A stretch of 64,000 bases of DNA from Trichodelitschia bisporula (Eukaryota; Ascomycota; Dothideomycetes; Phaeotrichales; Phaeotrichaceae): the NCBI GenBank assembly GCA_010356995.1, contig ML996700.1, forward strand, positions 566,999 to 630,998. The letters are read 5' to 3'. Below the pieces are notes generated by a model, which did not search any database, was not told the DNA's origin, and saw only the letters and a program-made list of their open reading frames with translations. The position numbers and the translations under genes are program-made. Below are positions 9,951-20,880 of the stretch, piece after piece (within the stretch, counting starts at the first letter, position 1; the number at the start of each line of letters is the position of its first letter).

Positions 9951-11580
9951 ATGATTATGAACCGATTTATGCGCCCTGCTAGCCTCAGCTGGAGGCGCGG
10001 GCGGGCATATGGCGGGGCAGCGGCCGTGAGGTTGAGCTCAAGCTCAAGCTCAAGCTCGACAGCACAGCACTTCGAGCGCAAATGGTCCACCCCACTAGCC
10101 AAAACACTGGCCGATGCAATCGCTGTAACTACCTCCCGATTTCACAATGGGAAAAGGCTGATATACCTAGACAACGGGTCCTATCTCGGTCGCCGCCTAC
10201 ATGCGCCAATGCCTCACCTCCCCCTCCGGCGGGTACTACACCACCCCCCACACGGGCCACGATCCCTTCGGCGCAGCCGGCGACTTCATAACCTCGCCCG
10301 AGATATCGCAAATCTTCGGCGAGTTGATCGGGCTATGGGTTGTCGCGGAGTGGATGGCGCAGGGGCGGCGCGACCGTGTCCAGGTGATTGAGATAGGGCC
10401 GGGGCGGGGGACGCTTATGGACGATGTGCTACGGGTACGTTACTGTTGGGTTTTGGTTCGGTGAGAGGGGGGGGCTGATGTGTTGGTTCTAGACGTGTCG
10501 CGCGTTTAGGCCGTTTGCGCAGGCTGTGGATGCGGTGTATCTGGTTGAGCGCAGTGCGCATTTACGGGACGCGCAGCATAAGCTCTTGTGCGGGGATGCG
10601 CCGCTGGAGGAGTGTGATATCGGGCATGCGTCGGTTAGCAAGTACGGGCAGCGGGTGCTCTGGAGCGAGGAGATGAGCTTCGTGCCCTCCGGTATGCCCT
10701 CCCCCACCCCATCATCCTCCTCATCCCAACCACTAACCCCCTAGACCCATCAACCTCCCCCTTCATCCTCGCCCACGAACTCTTCGACGCCTTGCCCATC
10801 CACATCTTCCAGTCCGTGTCCACCCCCCCTTCACCCTCCAAGCTCACTATCTCAACTTCCCCCACCCCACCCCCCCAACCCAAACCGCAAACCGAATGGC
10901 GCGAACTCCTCGTCACACCCACCCCGCCGCCCTCGCCCTTCGCCAAACCCTCAGGCGGAAGCACGCCGGACTTCACGCTCACACTCTCGCCCCTCCCCAC
11001 GCCGCATAGCGCGTACCTCCCTTCCACATCCCCGCGCTACCGCGCCCTGCTCCCTACCCCAGGCAGTACCATCGAAATATCCCCAGAATCCCTCGCGCTC
11101 GCGTTTTCCATCGCAACCCGTATCGGCGGATCCCCGTCCACGCCGCGTGACCCAGCGGGTGCAGCTCTAATCCTCGACTACGGGCCGGCGGACACAATAC
11201 CCACAAACTCACTCCGAGGCATACGCGCCCACGCCCGTGTATCCCCCTTCGAAACACCCGGCGAAGTCGACTTGTCCGCGGACGTAGACTTCGGCGCGCT
11301 GGCTGAGGCAGCTATAAACGCGAGCGAGGGCGTGGAAGTGCATGGCCCGGTGGAGCAAGCTTATTTCCTGTCCGCGATGGGGGGGAAGGAGAGGGCGGAG
11401 CAGCTTGTGCGGGGACTCGGGGGTACGGAGGCCGTCCAGCGGATAGAGGGCGCGTGGAGGCGCTTGGTGGATCGGGGACCGAATGGGATGGGGAAGATAT
11501 ATAAAGCTTTGGCTATCGTGCCGTATGTGGGCGGGAAGGTGAGGAGGCCGGTTGGGTTTGGGGGGGATGTGGAGGTGTAA
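9951..11580 (+). CDS. NDUFAF7: mitochondrial complex I assembly methyltransferase NDUFAF7
   Basis: The protein of 490 residues has exons 9951-10124, 10171-10434, 10493-10691 and 10745-11580. It is an SAM-dependent protein arginine methyltransferase of the MidA/DUF185 family; the human ortholog methylates NDUFS2 during complex I assembly in the matrix. The N-terminus is rich in Arg and Ser without acidic residues, as in a mitochondrial presequence. Diagnostic segments are TTGPISVAAYMRQCL, GDFITSPEISQIFGELIG, the SAM-binding IEIGPGRGTLMDDVLR and FILAHELFDALPIHIFQ. A Pro/Ser-rich insertion follows the last segment. The C-terminal part contains LILDYGPAD and HGPVEQAYFLSAMGG. The first of two nearby ATGs (9951, 9957) is taken as start. 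It ends 77 bp from the convergent pantothenate kinase gene. Confidence 0.92.
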
Positions 11581-11657
11581 GCGTGGCACGGGCTGAGGAC
11601 AGCAGCGATGTGTAGTCTAACGTTCCTCGTTACTATGTACAATGCCGCCGCCCCACA

Positions 11658-13301
11658 TCAACTCTTCACATCAGGCCTCTCCTCCGTGCTCTCCACCTTC
11701 GCAAGCGGCGTGTGCGGATACAAACTATCGAGACTATTCCTCCGTCCCCAGTTCGGCGGCTGGCGCTTGAGAAACGCGCCCACGGCACCCAAGTACCCCT
11801 CGTGGCGGAGGAAGTATGCGTTCTTCTTCCCCTTGGACCAGAACTTGATTGCGAAGGAGAGGGTGGCCATGGTCTGCCAGTGTCCGCCGATGAAGGACCC
11901 GCCGAAGTAGATGTGCTCGCAATTGTGCTTCTCGGCGTGCAGGTAGGCGATTTGGCCGATGTTGTTGCTGGGCGGGTTAGCGGTAGAACAGGGGGGAGGG
12001 GAAAAGGAGGACATACCTGACCGCGTACAACAAGCTCTTGCTAATATCCTCCGGCTTGAACGTATGCAACGAGACCGCCTCGCCATGATCCTCCGCCTCG
12101 CGCTCCGCCTGCCTCTTCATGCGATACACCTTGCCAAAGGAGCTCGCAATCGTCGTGCTCCTCAGCCCAATCTTCCCATAATCGCTCCCGTATATATCGC
12201 CCACCAGCATGTCCACCGCCGTATTATCCCCCCTCTCCGCCATACTCAGCATCTCGCTGAAATCGCGCGCCCCGGTCAGGAGACTCAGTATACCCCACAG
12301 CGTACCGCCTCCGAGCGAGGTCCCGCCCACGCGCTCGTACTTCCGTGGCGCGCTGACTTTGAGCATCGAGACGCCGGAGCCAATGTTCACGAGTAGATAG
12401 GGATAGTTGTGCACGTCCGGCTCGACAAATTCGGTCGGGTTGGCTTCGTTGTCCGAGTACGTGAAGACTTCGCGCGGGATCTCGTGGATGAAGAAGTCGA
12501 GGCCTGGCAGCATTAGCCCATCCACACTGTCGCTGCTCCTCCGCAACCGACGTACCGATGATCAAGCACTCCATCTCATCTTCCCTCAGCACCTCCACCC
12601 CAAGCGCCTCACGTATCTTGTCATAGTACTTGTACGCCCCCCCACCAGTCGCCATAACGCAGAGATCCTGCCCCGGCCCATCCCCATTCCTCAACCGATG
12701 CTCCGCCTTCAATCTCAGCATAAACGCAATACAAACATCAATCTTCTCCGTCTCAAACTTCAAAAAATTGAGCCTACCCCCCTGCGCCACATCCCCCGGC
12801 TCAAAGCTGAAATACACCAACTTCGCCAGACTCCCCCCAATCTGCCCTTATTAGCCCCATCCCCACCCAACTGTTCTCAACACTTACATCAACAGCAACA
12901 TGACTAACCACCTCCCGATGATTCGGCAACCGTATATCCTTCTGCTCATGCTCATACCCGCCCTCGGTATCAAACCACACCACCTCCTCGCCCTCCTCGC
13001 TCTCCTCCCCACTCTTGTGTCCCTCCGAGTCGCCGTCCGCGATGAAGGCGCCTGACACGTTTATCCGCACGTCGCCCGGTCGCCGCACGACCTCTGTCGC
13101 TGCAACACCGCCCGCCGCCCCGCGCTCCAGGTGCGCTGCTAGATCCGCCAGCGAGTCCGCCGCATCCTCAACAGCAGCATCGCGCGGCGCATCCTCGGGC
13201 GGAGGGGGAGGCGCAAGTGTGGGCGCGGTCGTCGTCGGCGCAGGTGCGGAGCCATCCCCCGCATCGCGGGGTCCCATCTCAATTCTCTCCATAGTATGCA
13301 C
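11658..13301 (-). CDS. CAB1: pantothenate kinase (type II, PanK)
   Basis: The protein of 498 residues has exons 12888-13301, 12556-12841, 12017-12503 and 11658-11967. It phosphorylates pantothenate, the first committed step of coenzyme A synthesis. The first ~80 residues are Ala/Pro-rich low complexity, followed by an acidic insert and the phosphate-binding [12 protein letters not shown]. Then come [28 protein letters not shown], the nucleotide-binding [26 protein letters not shown] and, at the C-terminus, [13 protein letters not shown]. All are signatures of eukaryotic PanK. The extended N-terminus means the true start could be internal, for example the ATG at 13292; the conserved core begins only near residue 135. 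Confidence 0.92.
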
Positions 13302-14062
13302 AAATAGCCAAACACAATCTCACAATGTCTTTGCGCGCAATAAAGAGACGAGGAATTAGCGATCGTGCGCAAACAGCGATAAGTGATTCCCACACCCCCA
13401 ACCCCACATCTCCCGCCTCTTACGGCGCCAACGACGGGCTTGCAGCGGCCAGGACGGGGAGTTCGCTGAAATTTTGATACTGAGGGTCCGTGACCTTTTT
13501 TTTGCCCCCGGACCCCGCTCCCCTCCGCGCTGGCCAAGGCGGCGATGATCCACTCCGATTTGGAGCCCTCGGGCCGAGGGTTGGGTGTCGGGCCGGATTG
13601 TGGTGGGTTGGCTTGTGGGAGTGGGTGCCGTTTGGCGATGTCAACGTGAAGGAATAATTGTGATATTTAAGGAACTTATCTAGTTGCAGCATATGGGAAT
13701 TCTACCTTCTTTCATTTGACTTGAGGTTAATGCCGGCAATCGTGCCGGCCGATTGAAGTGCGCAGCTCCGCTTCAGCCTTGCCCATGACACCAACGCTAG
13801 AATCGCGGACTCACAAGTGTTTCTGTTCTAATGTCGCTTTGCATGTTTAGTCTACCTGCCTTTGCGTCGGTCTAGGAGCATGAAGGCCTCAGCGCACCGT
13901 TACCCTGCACTGCTCTTATGCAGCTACGCACTGTCAGAAGTACACGATATTTCTATGCAGTAGATTTAGAGAACAGTATTTGACAGCATTACCCGATCTA
14001 TGCTACCGCCATATATCCTGTCATTACACCTGAGCAAGTCACTGGTTTACAATCCGTCTCCA
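13302..14062. other. intergenic, nothing recognised
   Basis: This gap holds the pantothenate kinase promoter and the 3' flank of the next minus-strand gene. There are no convincing coding segments or RNA genes on either strand. Confidence 0.5.
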
Positions 14063-17000
14063 CTAAGCGGAGTCCTCTCCACGAAGCGGCTGCAAACTGT
14101 AAACACCGTCCTTGACCTGGTAAAAGTAGCCCTTCCTGTCAGCAATAATCGTACGACGCACATCCTCAAGCTCGCGCTCGATAGCCTCGTTCCAATCCGC
14201 AACAAACTTCTCATGCTCCTTATCGTACTTATCGGGGTGCTCGAGGACCATGTGCACGAGAAGCGCACCGCCCGTCTGGAAAACCTCACGTTCCTTCTGA
14301 GCCTTCTTGTCGTTCACATCCTCAGCACCATCATTGTCCTCAGCACCGTGCTCGTCGCAATAGGAGCACGACGCGGGGACAAAGGGCTCGGGGGGGGGAA
14401 TCTCCTCGTCCAAGTCTAAGTTGGCGAAGAGGGCGGCGAGTTTGGCCTCTGCGACTTTGGCTTCAGCCGCGAAAGGCGCCATGGCCGCGCTGGCCTCAGC
14501 GACTGCCTTGTCAAAGATCTCGGACGCCGGCTTGGGAGGGGGCCCGATGTAGCTGAAGTCGCACAGCTCCTCGAGATCGGGGACCGAGTCGACCTCCTCC
14601 ACTGGCGGGGGCGGAGTCCAATCGGCTGGGACGTAGCCCTGCTTCTGCCACGCGAGCATCATCCGAATGTACTCATCGTGGTCCATGTCCAGGAGCTGCT
14701 GTTTAGTAACGTTCAACGCCCACTCCTGGAAGGGGTTGAGCGAGGGATCCGGCTTGATGATTCTAGGCGGGAGCTCGTAGAAACCGGGGCCACCGTCGGT
14801 GCGCACCTTGAGGTAGTGGTTGCCAACCTTGTGGTATTCATCGCGGCTCACTAGAACTACCTTGTTGTGGGTTTTGCCGACCTTGTGGTGCCCGGCAGCC
14901 TCGAGGGTCGCTGCTGAGCGCTCTTGCTGGTTGTCAGCGGCCACTTCGCTGTCAATATCGCTGTGAGTCTCACTGCGATGAGCTGTACCAGTGCCGAGGT
15001 TTAAACCCATGGCGTAGCCGTCCAGGATTTGCAGAAGGTCGGTGTTGCTCGTGAGAACGTCTGCGTTCTCGGCTTCAGCAGCAGTAAGAAAGCTCTCGAT
15101 GAAGTCTTCGGTGTTGCTTGAGGAGACTTTTGCGTTCTTGACTTCGGCAGCAGTAAAGTCCTCAAGGTCGTCAATCACGGAAGCTTTGGCCTTCTTTGCC
15201 ATCAGCTTGCGCGAGTTCCTCTGCTGGGCCGAAAGCGGCTTCCCCTCACGGGAAAGAGTCTCGTCATTGACGGAAGGCACGTCCTCAGGGTCGCTTTCAA
15301 CCTCGACGCTGGCAGAAGAAGCCTCGGCTTCCGCCATCCGAGCCGCCTTCCTTGCCTTCTTTTTCTCCTTCAGATTGCGCCATTTCTTCTCTTTGCGCGT
15401 GAGCACCTTCCCCTCGCTGGGGACGTTGTCGTCATGGAGGGGAGGCACGTCCTCGGGGTCGCTACCGGCTTTGAAGTTGTCCAAAGAAGCCTCGACTTCC
15501 GCCTTCAGAGCCGCCTCTTTCTCCTCCAGATTGCGCCGTTCTTTCTGCATGCTCGAAAGCGACTTCCCCTCGCTGGAGACGTTGTCATCATGGACGGAAG
15601 ACACGTCCTCAGGCTCGCTATCAGATATGAAGCCGCCATGAATGCGCGGGCGAGGAGCCACACGAACGGGCTTGCCGTTATTGCGCGGAGTGTACTCATC
15701 AGTGCTCCACCCATCGTCATCATCATGGACCGCATTCATCTCTGTAGGCTTGCCCATCGAACCTGCGCTCGAGGGGGGACGGGCAACGGCCACTTTAGCA
15801 GAGTCGCTGACAGTGCTCCACTCATCATCACCAGATTCCGCCTTGATCTCTTCCAGCTCATCCATCGCACCTGCAGTCGCCGGGGCTAGGACAAAAGCCT
15901 CTCCAGCAAAGTCGGGGCCGGAGAGAAACTCCAACTCAGCTTTGGTAGCGGGGGAAAGATACGCCTGGGCACGAGACTCCATCGCACCTGCGGTCAAGGG
16001 GCCTTGCGCAACGGTCTCTTCAGCAAAGTCGGCGCCGATAAGAAGCTCCAAGTCACGCGTGGTAGCAGAGGAAACACGCGCCTGGGCACGAGCCTCGCTC
16101 AACACAATGGTGGTGTCGATGAGCTCAAAAGTGCCACCCATGCCGTCATCAGCATCGGAGTTGCCAGTCTCGACTTGCTCATCGGCAGGAACGACGAAGT
16201 AAGCGCTACCCATGTCGGAACTAACGTCTTCAGCTGCGATACCGGAAGCAACGACTTCAGCTGCGATGCCGGAAGCAACGACTTCAGCTGCGATGAAGGA
16301 ACCAACGTCTTCAGTCGCGATGTCGAAAAGAACGTCTTCAAGCGCGATGTCGAAAGCAACGTCTTCAGCCGCGATATCTGACTGCGTGCCGAAACCAAGG
16401 TCTTCAGGCGCGACACCAGACCGCGTGCCGGAATAAATCTCTTCAGCCGCGATATTGAACTGCCTGTCGCTTGTAAGTTCGATAAGCTCGCCGATGTCCT
16501 CGATGGGGGATTCCGAAGTTCTAGCCGACTTAACTGGATTAACCGGCAGACCGGGCAGGAGGAATTCCGCGGAATCCTCAGAAGCGATGCTCATAAGATC
16601 CCCCAAGTTCGGGGAAGGAATCAAAGCAGGAGTCTTATAAGGTTTCTGGTTCACGGAAGCCTTGAATGCCTCGGTGTCCAGCTCAGACAAGTCTAAGATC
16701 GTGTTCTTGGAAAGCTCGGCGCTGTCAGGCCGCTTCGGCTGTTCGAGAAGAGGCTCCGGTGTCAGATCGACAAGAGGCTGTGTCGTCGAATCGAAAAGAG
16801 GCTGCGTCGGCTGTTCGAGAAGAGGCTGCGATGTCAGATCGACAAGAGGCTGCGTCGTCGAATGGACGAGAGACTGCGTCACATCGACAAGAGGCTCCTT
16901 TGAGACACTGACAGGGGCCTGCAGATCATGTGCCAGGTCGCGCTTCGGAATATTCGCCGGTGCCTTCTTTGCCGGAGATGTCGCGCTCTGCTTTGTCGCC

Positions 17001-18652
17001 GGATGCTGCGCCGCGATCTTTGTCTGAGACTTTTCCAGAGGCTTCTTTGCTGGAAACTCCGGGGGCTTGATTGCCGGAAGCTTCGGCGCGTGCTTTGACA
17101 GAAGAAGGCTCGAGACATGCTTTTTCGGCGAAGCTTTGTCGGCAGCCTTCGCATGTTTGCTTACCGGAAGCTTCGGAGTCGTGATTGCAACAAGCTTCGG
17201 CGCGTGCTTTGACGCATAAAGGCCCGTAGCAGGCTTTTTCGGCGAAGCTCTGTCGGCAGCCTTCGCAGGCTTCACAGCCGGGCTCTTTGCGGGATATTCC
17301 GTCAGATCCATCTTCGTCGAGTTCTGTCCCGCATCTTGCAGCTTGCGTGCCGCAATCTCGATCTGCTTAGCATGCATACCGCCGCACGTACAGTCGATCT
17401 CGTGCTTAGTGGCATCGTGCAGGGCCTTGCTGCGAAAGAAGGGGAACCGCCGGCCTTTGCACTTCAGACAGAAGAGATGCTCCTCCTTGGAGGCATGACG
17501 GCTGAGGTCTTCAATGAAGGAGAACGTCATCCAGCAGACCGTGCACTGGAAGCCCGGATGAAACGTGCACAAGGCCTTCGTTACATCGACTTTGTACGAT
17601 TGACTCTGCAGCCTACGCACAGCAATAGCCGTCTCTTTGGCATGATTGCCGCCGCACTGGCAGTCAATCTCGTGCTTGGAAGCATTGTGATCAGCAAGGC
17701 CGATGAAGAAGTCGAACTTCCTGTTGTTGCACTGCTTGCAGTGGAGATGCTTCTCCTTGGTGACATGCTCATCGAGGTCTTCAATGTAGTCGTAGAACAC
17801 GCCGCAGACGCTGCAGCGGAAGCCCGAGTGCTCGATGCCCGCTTCCATCAAGGCTTGGTAGGACTTCGGCAAGTTGAACTTGTCCGGTTGGGGCTGAAGC
17901 TTGCGCGCAGCGACATCGATCTCCTTGGCATGAATGCCTTCGCACTCGCAGTCGGAATGGTGTTTTGCGGCGTCGTGTGCGGCCTTGCTGGCGAAGAAGG
18001 GGAACGGCCGATTGTTGCACTGCTCGCAGTAGAGATGCTCTTCCGCGGTGGCATGCTCGGCGAGATCTTCGATGCAGTGGAATCCGCTCTGGCAGACGGT
18101 GCACTCGAAGCTATCATGGGGCCGCATCGCCTGGTGTGCTGTTTTCCGTTTAGCAAGGTTCTTTTTACGCTGCTGCCAATCCTTCAACCAGGTCTCCTCA
18201 GTGCGCCAAGGGAGCCCATTCAAGCCGTGAGCTTTGATGACATGCTGCTCGAGCTCGGCCTCAGAGCCAAAATACGTCGTTTCGCATACGAGATCCCAGT
18301 CCGGGCGCTGCCAGAAGCAGATGATGCACTTGCCGTCACAATATGCTTCGCACTCCTTGAAGCCCGCCTTGTGCACCCACTGCAGGTGGAGCATGAGGTG
18401 AGAGCGCGTGTGATAGAGGGCGTCGCACAACCCGCAGACCCAGATCTTCTTGAGCTTCGGATGTTTCTCGTCGACGTGTGCGTCCAGTTCTTCCTCCGTC
18501 TTGAAACGCGTGCTGCCGCGGCAGGGCTCGCACTCGAATAGACCGTGCATACACATCTGGTGCATGACCCGTTGGCTCTCGGTGCCGTAGTTTTTGCCGC
18601 AGCATTCGGCGCGCGGGTCGACGCTCTTCCAGATGAAGAACTCCTGGGACAT
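14063..18652 (-). CDS. 1,529-residue multi-zinc-finger protein with novel tandem Cys/His modules
   Basis: I do not recognise this as a named family. Translated from the ATG at 18652 it is intronless. The N-terminal ~170 residues have Cys/His pairs of C2H2 type (for example CGLCDALYHTRSHLMLHLQ). Residues about 175-440 hold three tandem copies of a ~90-residue module. Each has a C2H2 finger ending in IEDLxxHxxxEEHL, a second Cys pair (CxxCNNR or CxxCKGR) followed by an FxFF block and HDAxKH-type His, and a closing DCxCxGxHAK. About 440-640 is Lys/Pro-rich with repeated KKPL/KSPA and QPLVDLT units. About 750-815 carries nonapeptide-like repeats (IAAEVVASG). About 1005-1140 has SDPEDV...EGK repeats with basic coiled-coil-like stretches. 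The C-terminus has another finger (CSYCDEHG...HMVLEH). A nuclear nucleic-acid-binding role is plausible but inferred. The same frame stays open upstream to 19018; residues before 18652 are not zinc-finger-like, and a spliced leader intron (about 18721-18783) is likely. Confidence 0.75.
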   Translation of the reverse strand: MSQEFFIWKSVDPRAECCGKNYGTESQRVMHQMCMHGLFECEPCRGSTRFKTEEELDAHVDEKHPKLKKIWVCGLCDALYHTRSHLMLHLQWVHKAGFKECEAYCDGKCIICFWQRPDWDLVCETTYFGSEAELEQHVIKAHGLNGLPWRTEETWLKDWQQRKKNLAKRKTAHQAMRPHDSFECTVCQSGFHCIEDLAEHATAEEHLYCEQCNNRPFPFFASKAAHDAAKHHSDCECEGIHAKEIDVAARKLQPQPDKFNLPKSYQALMEAGIEHSGFRCSVCGVFYDYIEDLDEHVTKEKHLHCKQCNNRKFDFFIGLADHNASKHEIDCQCGGNHAKETAIAVRRLQSQSYKVDVTKALCTFHPGFQCTVCWMTFSFIEDLSRHASKEEHLFCLKCKGRRFPFFRSKALHDATKHEIDCTCGGMHAKQIEIAARKLQDAGQNSTKMDLTEYPAKSPAVKPAKAADRASPKKPATGLYASKHAPKLVAITTPKLPVSKHAKAADKASPKKHVSSLLLSKHAPKLPAIKPPEFPAKKPLEKSQTKIAAQHPATKQSATSPAKKAPANIPKRDLAHDLQAPVSVSKEPLVDVTQSLVHSTTQPLVDLTSQPLLEQPTQPLFDSTTQPLVDLTPEPLLEQPKRPDSAELSKNTILDLSELDTEAFKASVNQKPYKTPALIPSPNLGDLMSIASEDSAEFLLPGLPVNPVKSARTSESPIEDIGELIELTSDRQFNIAAEEIYSGTRSGVAPEDLGFGTQSDIAAEDVAFDIALEDVLFDIATEDVGSFIAAEVVASGIAAEVVASGIAAEDVSSDMGSAYFVVPADEQVETGNSDADDGMGGTFELIDTTIVLSEARAQARVSSATTRDLELLIGADFAEETVAQGPLTAGAMESRAQAYLSPATKAELEFLSGPDFAGEAFVLAPATAGAMDELEEIKAESGDDEWSTVSDSAKVAVARPPSSAGSMGKPTEMNAVHDDDDGWSTDEYTPRNNGKPVRVAPRPRIHGGFISDSEPEDVSSVHDDNVSSEGKSLSSMQKERRNLEEKEAALKAEVEASLDNFKAGSDPEDVPPLHDDNVPSEGKVLTRKEKKWRNLKEKKKARKAARMAEAEASSASVEVESDPEDVPSVNDETLSREGKPLSAQQRNSRKLMAKKAKASVIDDLEDFTAAEVKNAKVSSSNTEDFIESFLTAAEAENADVLTSNTDLLQILDGYAMGLNLGTGTAHRSETHSDIDSEVAADNQQERSAATLEAAGHHKVGKTHNKVVLVSRDEYHKVGNHYLKVRTDGGPGFYELPPRIIKPDPSLNPFQEWALNVTKQQLLDMDHDEYIRMMLAWQKQGYVPADWTPPPPVEEVDSVPDLEELCDFSYIGPPPKPASEIFDKAVAEASAAMAPFAAEAKVAEAKLAALFANLDLDEEIPPPEPFVPASCSYCDEHGAEDNDGAEDVNDKKAQKEREVFQTGGALLVHMVLEHPDKYDKEHEKFVADWNEAIERELEDVRRTIIADRKGYFYQVKDGVYSLQPLRGEDSA

Positions 18653-18840
18653 GAGGACCGGTCGCGCGTTGGTGCGGAGCTCAAAGGATGGCGCTTGCGG
18701 TTGCAGGTGGGAATCTGAAACCGAGGAAATCAGTATTGTTTTCAAGCAAGGCGATACAAATCGCAAACGCTTGAAGCAACTTACCTGCAAACTTGCAAGA
18801 CAATGGGAAATAAGGACTGGTAAACAGTGAGACTTTGTTG

Positions 18841-19045
18841 ACAAAGGGTAGGGAACGGTAGAAAGACGACACCAAGTCGCGAGGAGGGGATACCAACGAT
18901 GAGCAGTTGTCTCTGCAAGAAAACAATCAGAGTTGAGGAAGAGGGGTGCGGTAGAAAAACACGACACCAGGTCGCGAGGAATGGGGGAATTGACAACAAT
19001 GCGCAGATGTCTCTGCAAGAAAGCAATTGGAGTTGAGGAAGAGGG
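18841..19045 (-). repeat. two tandem copies of a 100-bp unit upstream of the zinc-finger gene
   Basis: CTCTGCAAGAAA recurs at 18911 and 19011, and GTTGAGGAAGAGGG at 18932 and 19032, a period of exactly 100 bp, with CGACACCA(A/G)GTCGCGAGGA shared as well. Read on the minus strand each copy has a pyrimidine-rich stretch ending CTTGCAG, the form of a 3' splice site. It lies in the presumed 5' leader. Confidence 0.8.
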
Positions 19046-19603
19046 TTAAGTTTGCGAGAAGGGTAAACATACGAACTTTATCAGCCTTTGGGAGGCCTGT
19101 GCTCAGCCAAACGGCCAAGACCTCAAGGCTGGGTGCGAGCGGCTCGGCCCGCGCGCCTGGCGCGAATGGACGCCAGCATCTTCCACACCATGCCAAGAGT
19201 GCACGATACATATCCAGGCTCTCAGCGTGCCGGCCTATGCATCATCAGCTTACAACAACTCCCACCAAAAACACCACCAGAAACCCGAGCCAAAAGCAAA
19301 TCTTCAACCTTACATCCCTGAAAAACCCTCCAAAATAGCAAAAAGATCATCCTTTCGGACTACGAAAACCCCCACTCTTCAGTGGCCAGCTCAAGAATAG
19401 GAGTTTTACTACCGAGAGTCGAAACCCGGGGGGCTGACCAGCGGGAGTGGAATGGTCTAGGCAGACGAAGTTAGCTGCTATACTCTGCCCCACTCGACCA
19501 TACTGCCCCGGATCCCCGTGCCCTCGACAAAATAATTTGCTGGAACGGGGTATTTAAGGGGAGATCCGGATATCATACATACTATGCAACGCCACAAACT
19601 AGA
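19046..19603. other. intergenic, no gene seen
   Basis: No convincing coding region. The minus strand at 19395-19505 contains tRNA-like A-box and B-box segments that do not fold into a proper tRNA (see rejected items). Confidence 0.45.
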
Positions 19604-19888
19604 TTACTCCACCTCAGCAGTGAGCCCTTTCTTGACGGCCGCAGAATTGATGCAGTGCAGCAGACTGAGCGTGATCTCGGGCTGGTTGAGATGCCATTTG
19701 AGCTGGTAGAGCGAGGGACACAACGGCGGTATGGCTGCCTTGTATGCTATTCGTGGCGATATCGGTTCAGACAAGGCTTTTGAAAAGCAGCGCCCACTCT
19801 GGATGGCAAATACATCAGGCGCATTTCAGACAGATCCATCGAGCAGGATGTCGAGTGATTGAATATAGGCCAATTGTCCCAGTGGTGA
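19604..19888 (-). pseudogene. decayed 3' end of an unidentified protein gene
   Basis: One minus-strand frame reads as ordinary globular protein for about 95 codons: PLGQLAYIQSLDILLDGSV, then NAPDVFAIQSGRCFSKALSE, ending in LLHCINSAAVKKGLTAEVE and a TAA at 19604-19606. It is interrupted by a TGA at 19826-19828 and by another at 19889-19891, with no open ATG-started frame upstream. The first interruption could be a CGA-to-TGA change. An unrecognised intron could also explain it. I do not recognise the family. Confidence 0.35.
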
Positions 19889-20880
19889 TCATGCATCGTG
19901 TCCAGCCCCCTTCGAACTCATCCGCGTCCCTCGAGCAACATGCCGTCCACCTAGCAAAGATGCCGTCAAGCCTCACAAATCTGCCATAATGAGTCTGCAG
20001 TCCCACCAAGAAAGGCAGCATACCATTCTCAATTCAGAGCCAATATTCCCCTCCCGTCCCAACTTCATCCCCACCCCAACACCCTCCTCGTCCCCAACCC
20101 ACACCCTGGTGAATCAAAGGATGAGAAAGGCGCCCACCACACCGCCGAGCCAAAACCCAGCAACAGTGGCAGACAGGGTCGAAAGGTCCCAGCGAAGGGG
20201 ACAATTCAGCGGCGCGAGGCCGCTATGCACAGTCAGTTACTTCAAGTCAGGCAGGAGACGTACCCAGGTATCCAGAGCCCATTCCTCCTCATACCAAATA
20301 CCAAAGTACCAAAAATACCGAAAACGAAGAGTTTCACGAGAATCACGGGAATCACAGTGGAGAGCGTCGGGACGCGTCGGAAGATATCAGGTCTAGTTAG
20401 GCGGTCGTACGGAAGAACACCAAACGAATCGCTACGTGAGCCAGGAGGTACCGCCCCTCTCGCTACAGCGAACTTGTAAGGTTGCGAGGGCAAAAGGAGC
20501 GGACCTACCGCAGCAAAGAAACTCCGATCGTCCCGAGATCCGCAAGGCCAGGAGGCACAACGACCGATCCCTATCTATGTTACACCACCTGTTATAGTGT
20601 TAGTGTCTGGGGTTGAAGTCGAGTCAGCTCAGACAGCTCACTGTTACTTACGAAAAGCAGTCATCCTCCGTAACGCCTCTACTCCGGGTATCGTTCGACC
20701 ACGTAGTTCTAGTGAAAAGGAAAAGTTCGCACAAATGTCGCTGTTTCCGGCAAATAACGCTGTCGTAAGAGAATTCGAGATATGGAAATGATGGTACGAG
20801 GGCAAGCCACCGGCGAAGGTTAAAGTCCCGGTGACCAAATCATGTCCGAAAGGGAGAAACGCATGTCCAGCAAAAGGCAG
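19889..20880. other. intergenic, no gene seen
   Basis: About 1 kb with scattered short open frames, none with protein-like composition or family motifs. It includes the 3' flank of the Trf4-like gene. Confidence 0.45.

Noticed and set aside
16004-16436. Repetitive plus-strand frames with SNVFSRD or TTSAAMPEA units
   Set aside because: They are antisense readings of the coding minisatellite in the minus-strand zinc-finger gene.
19395-19505. tRNA-like sequence on the minus strand (TGGTCGAGTGG A-box, GGGTTTCGACTC B-box-like)
   Set aside because: The T-loop would be 8 bases, the acceptor halves do not pair and no sound anticodon arm forms; at best a decayed tRNA relic.
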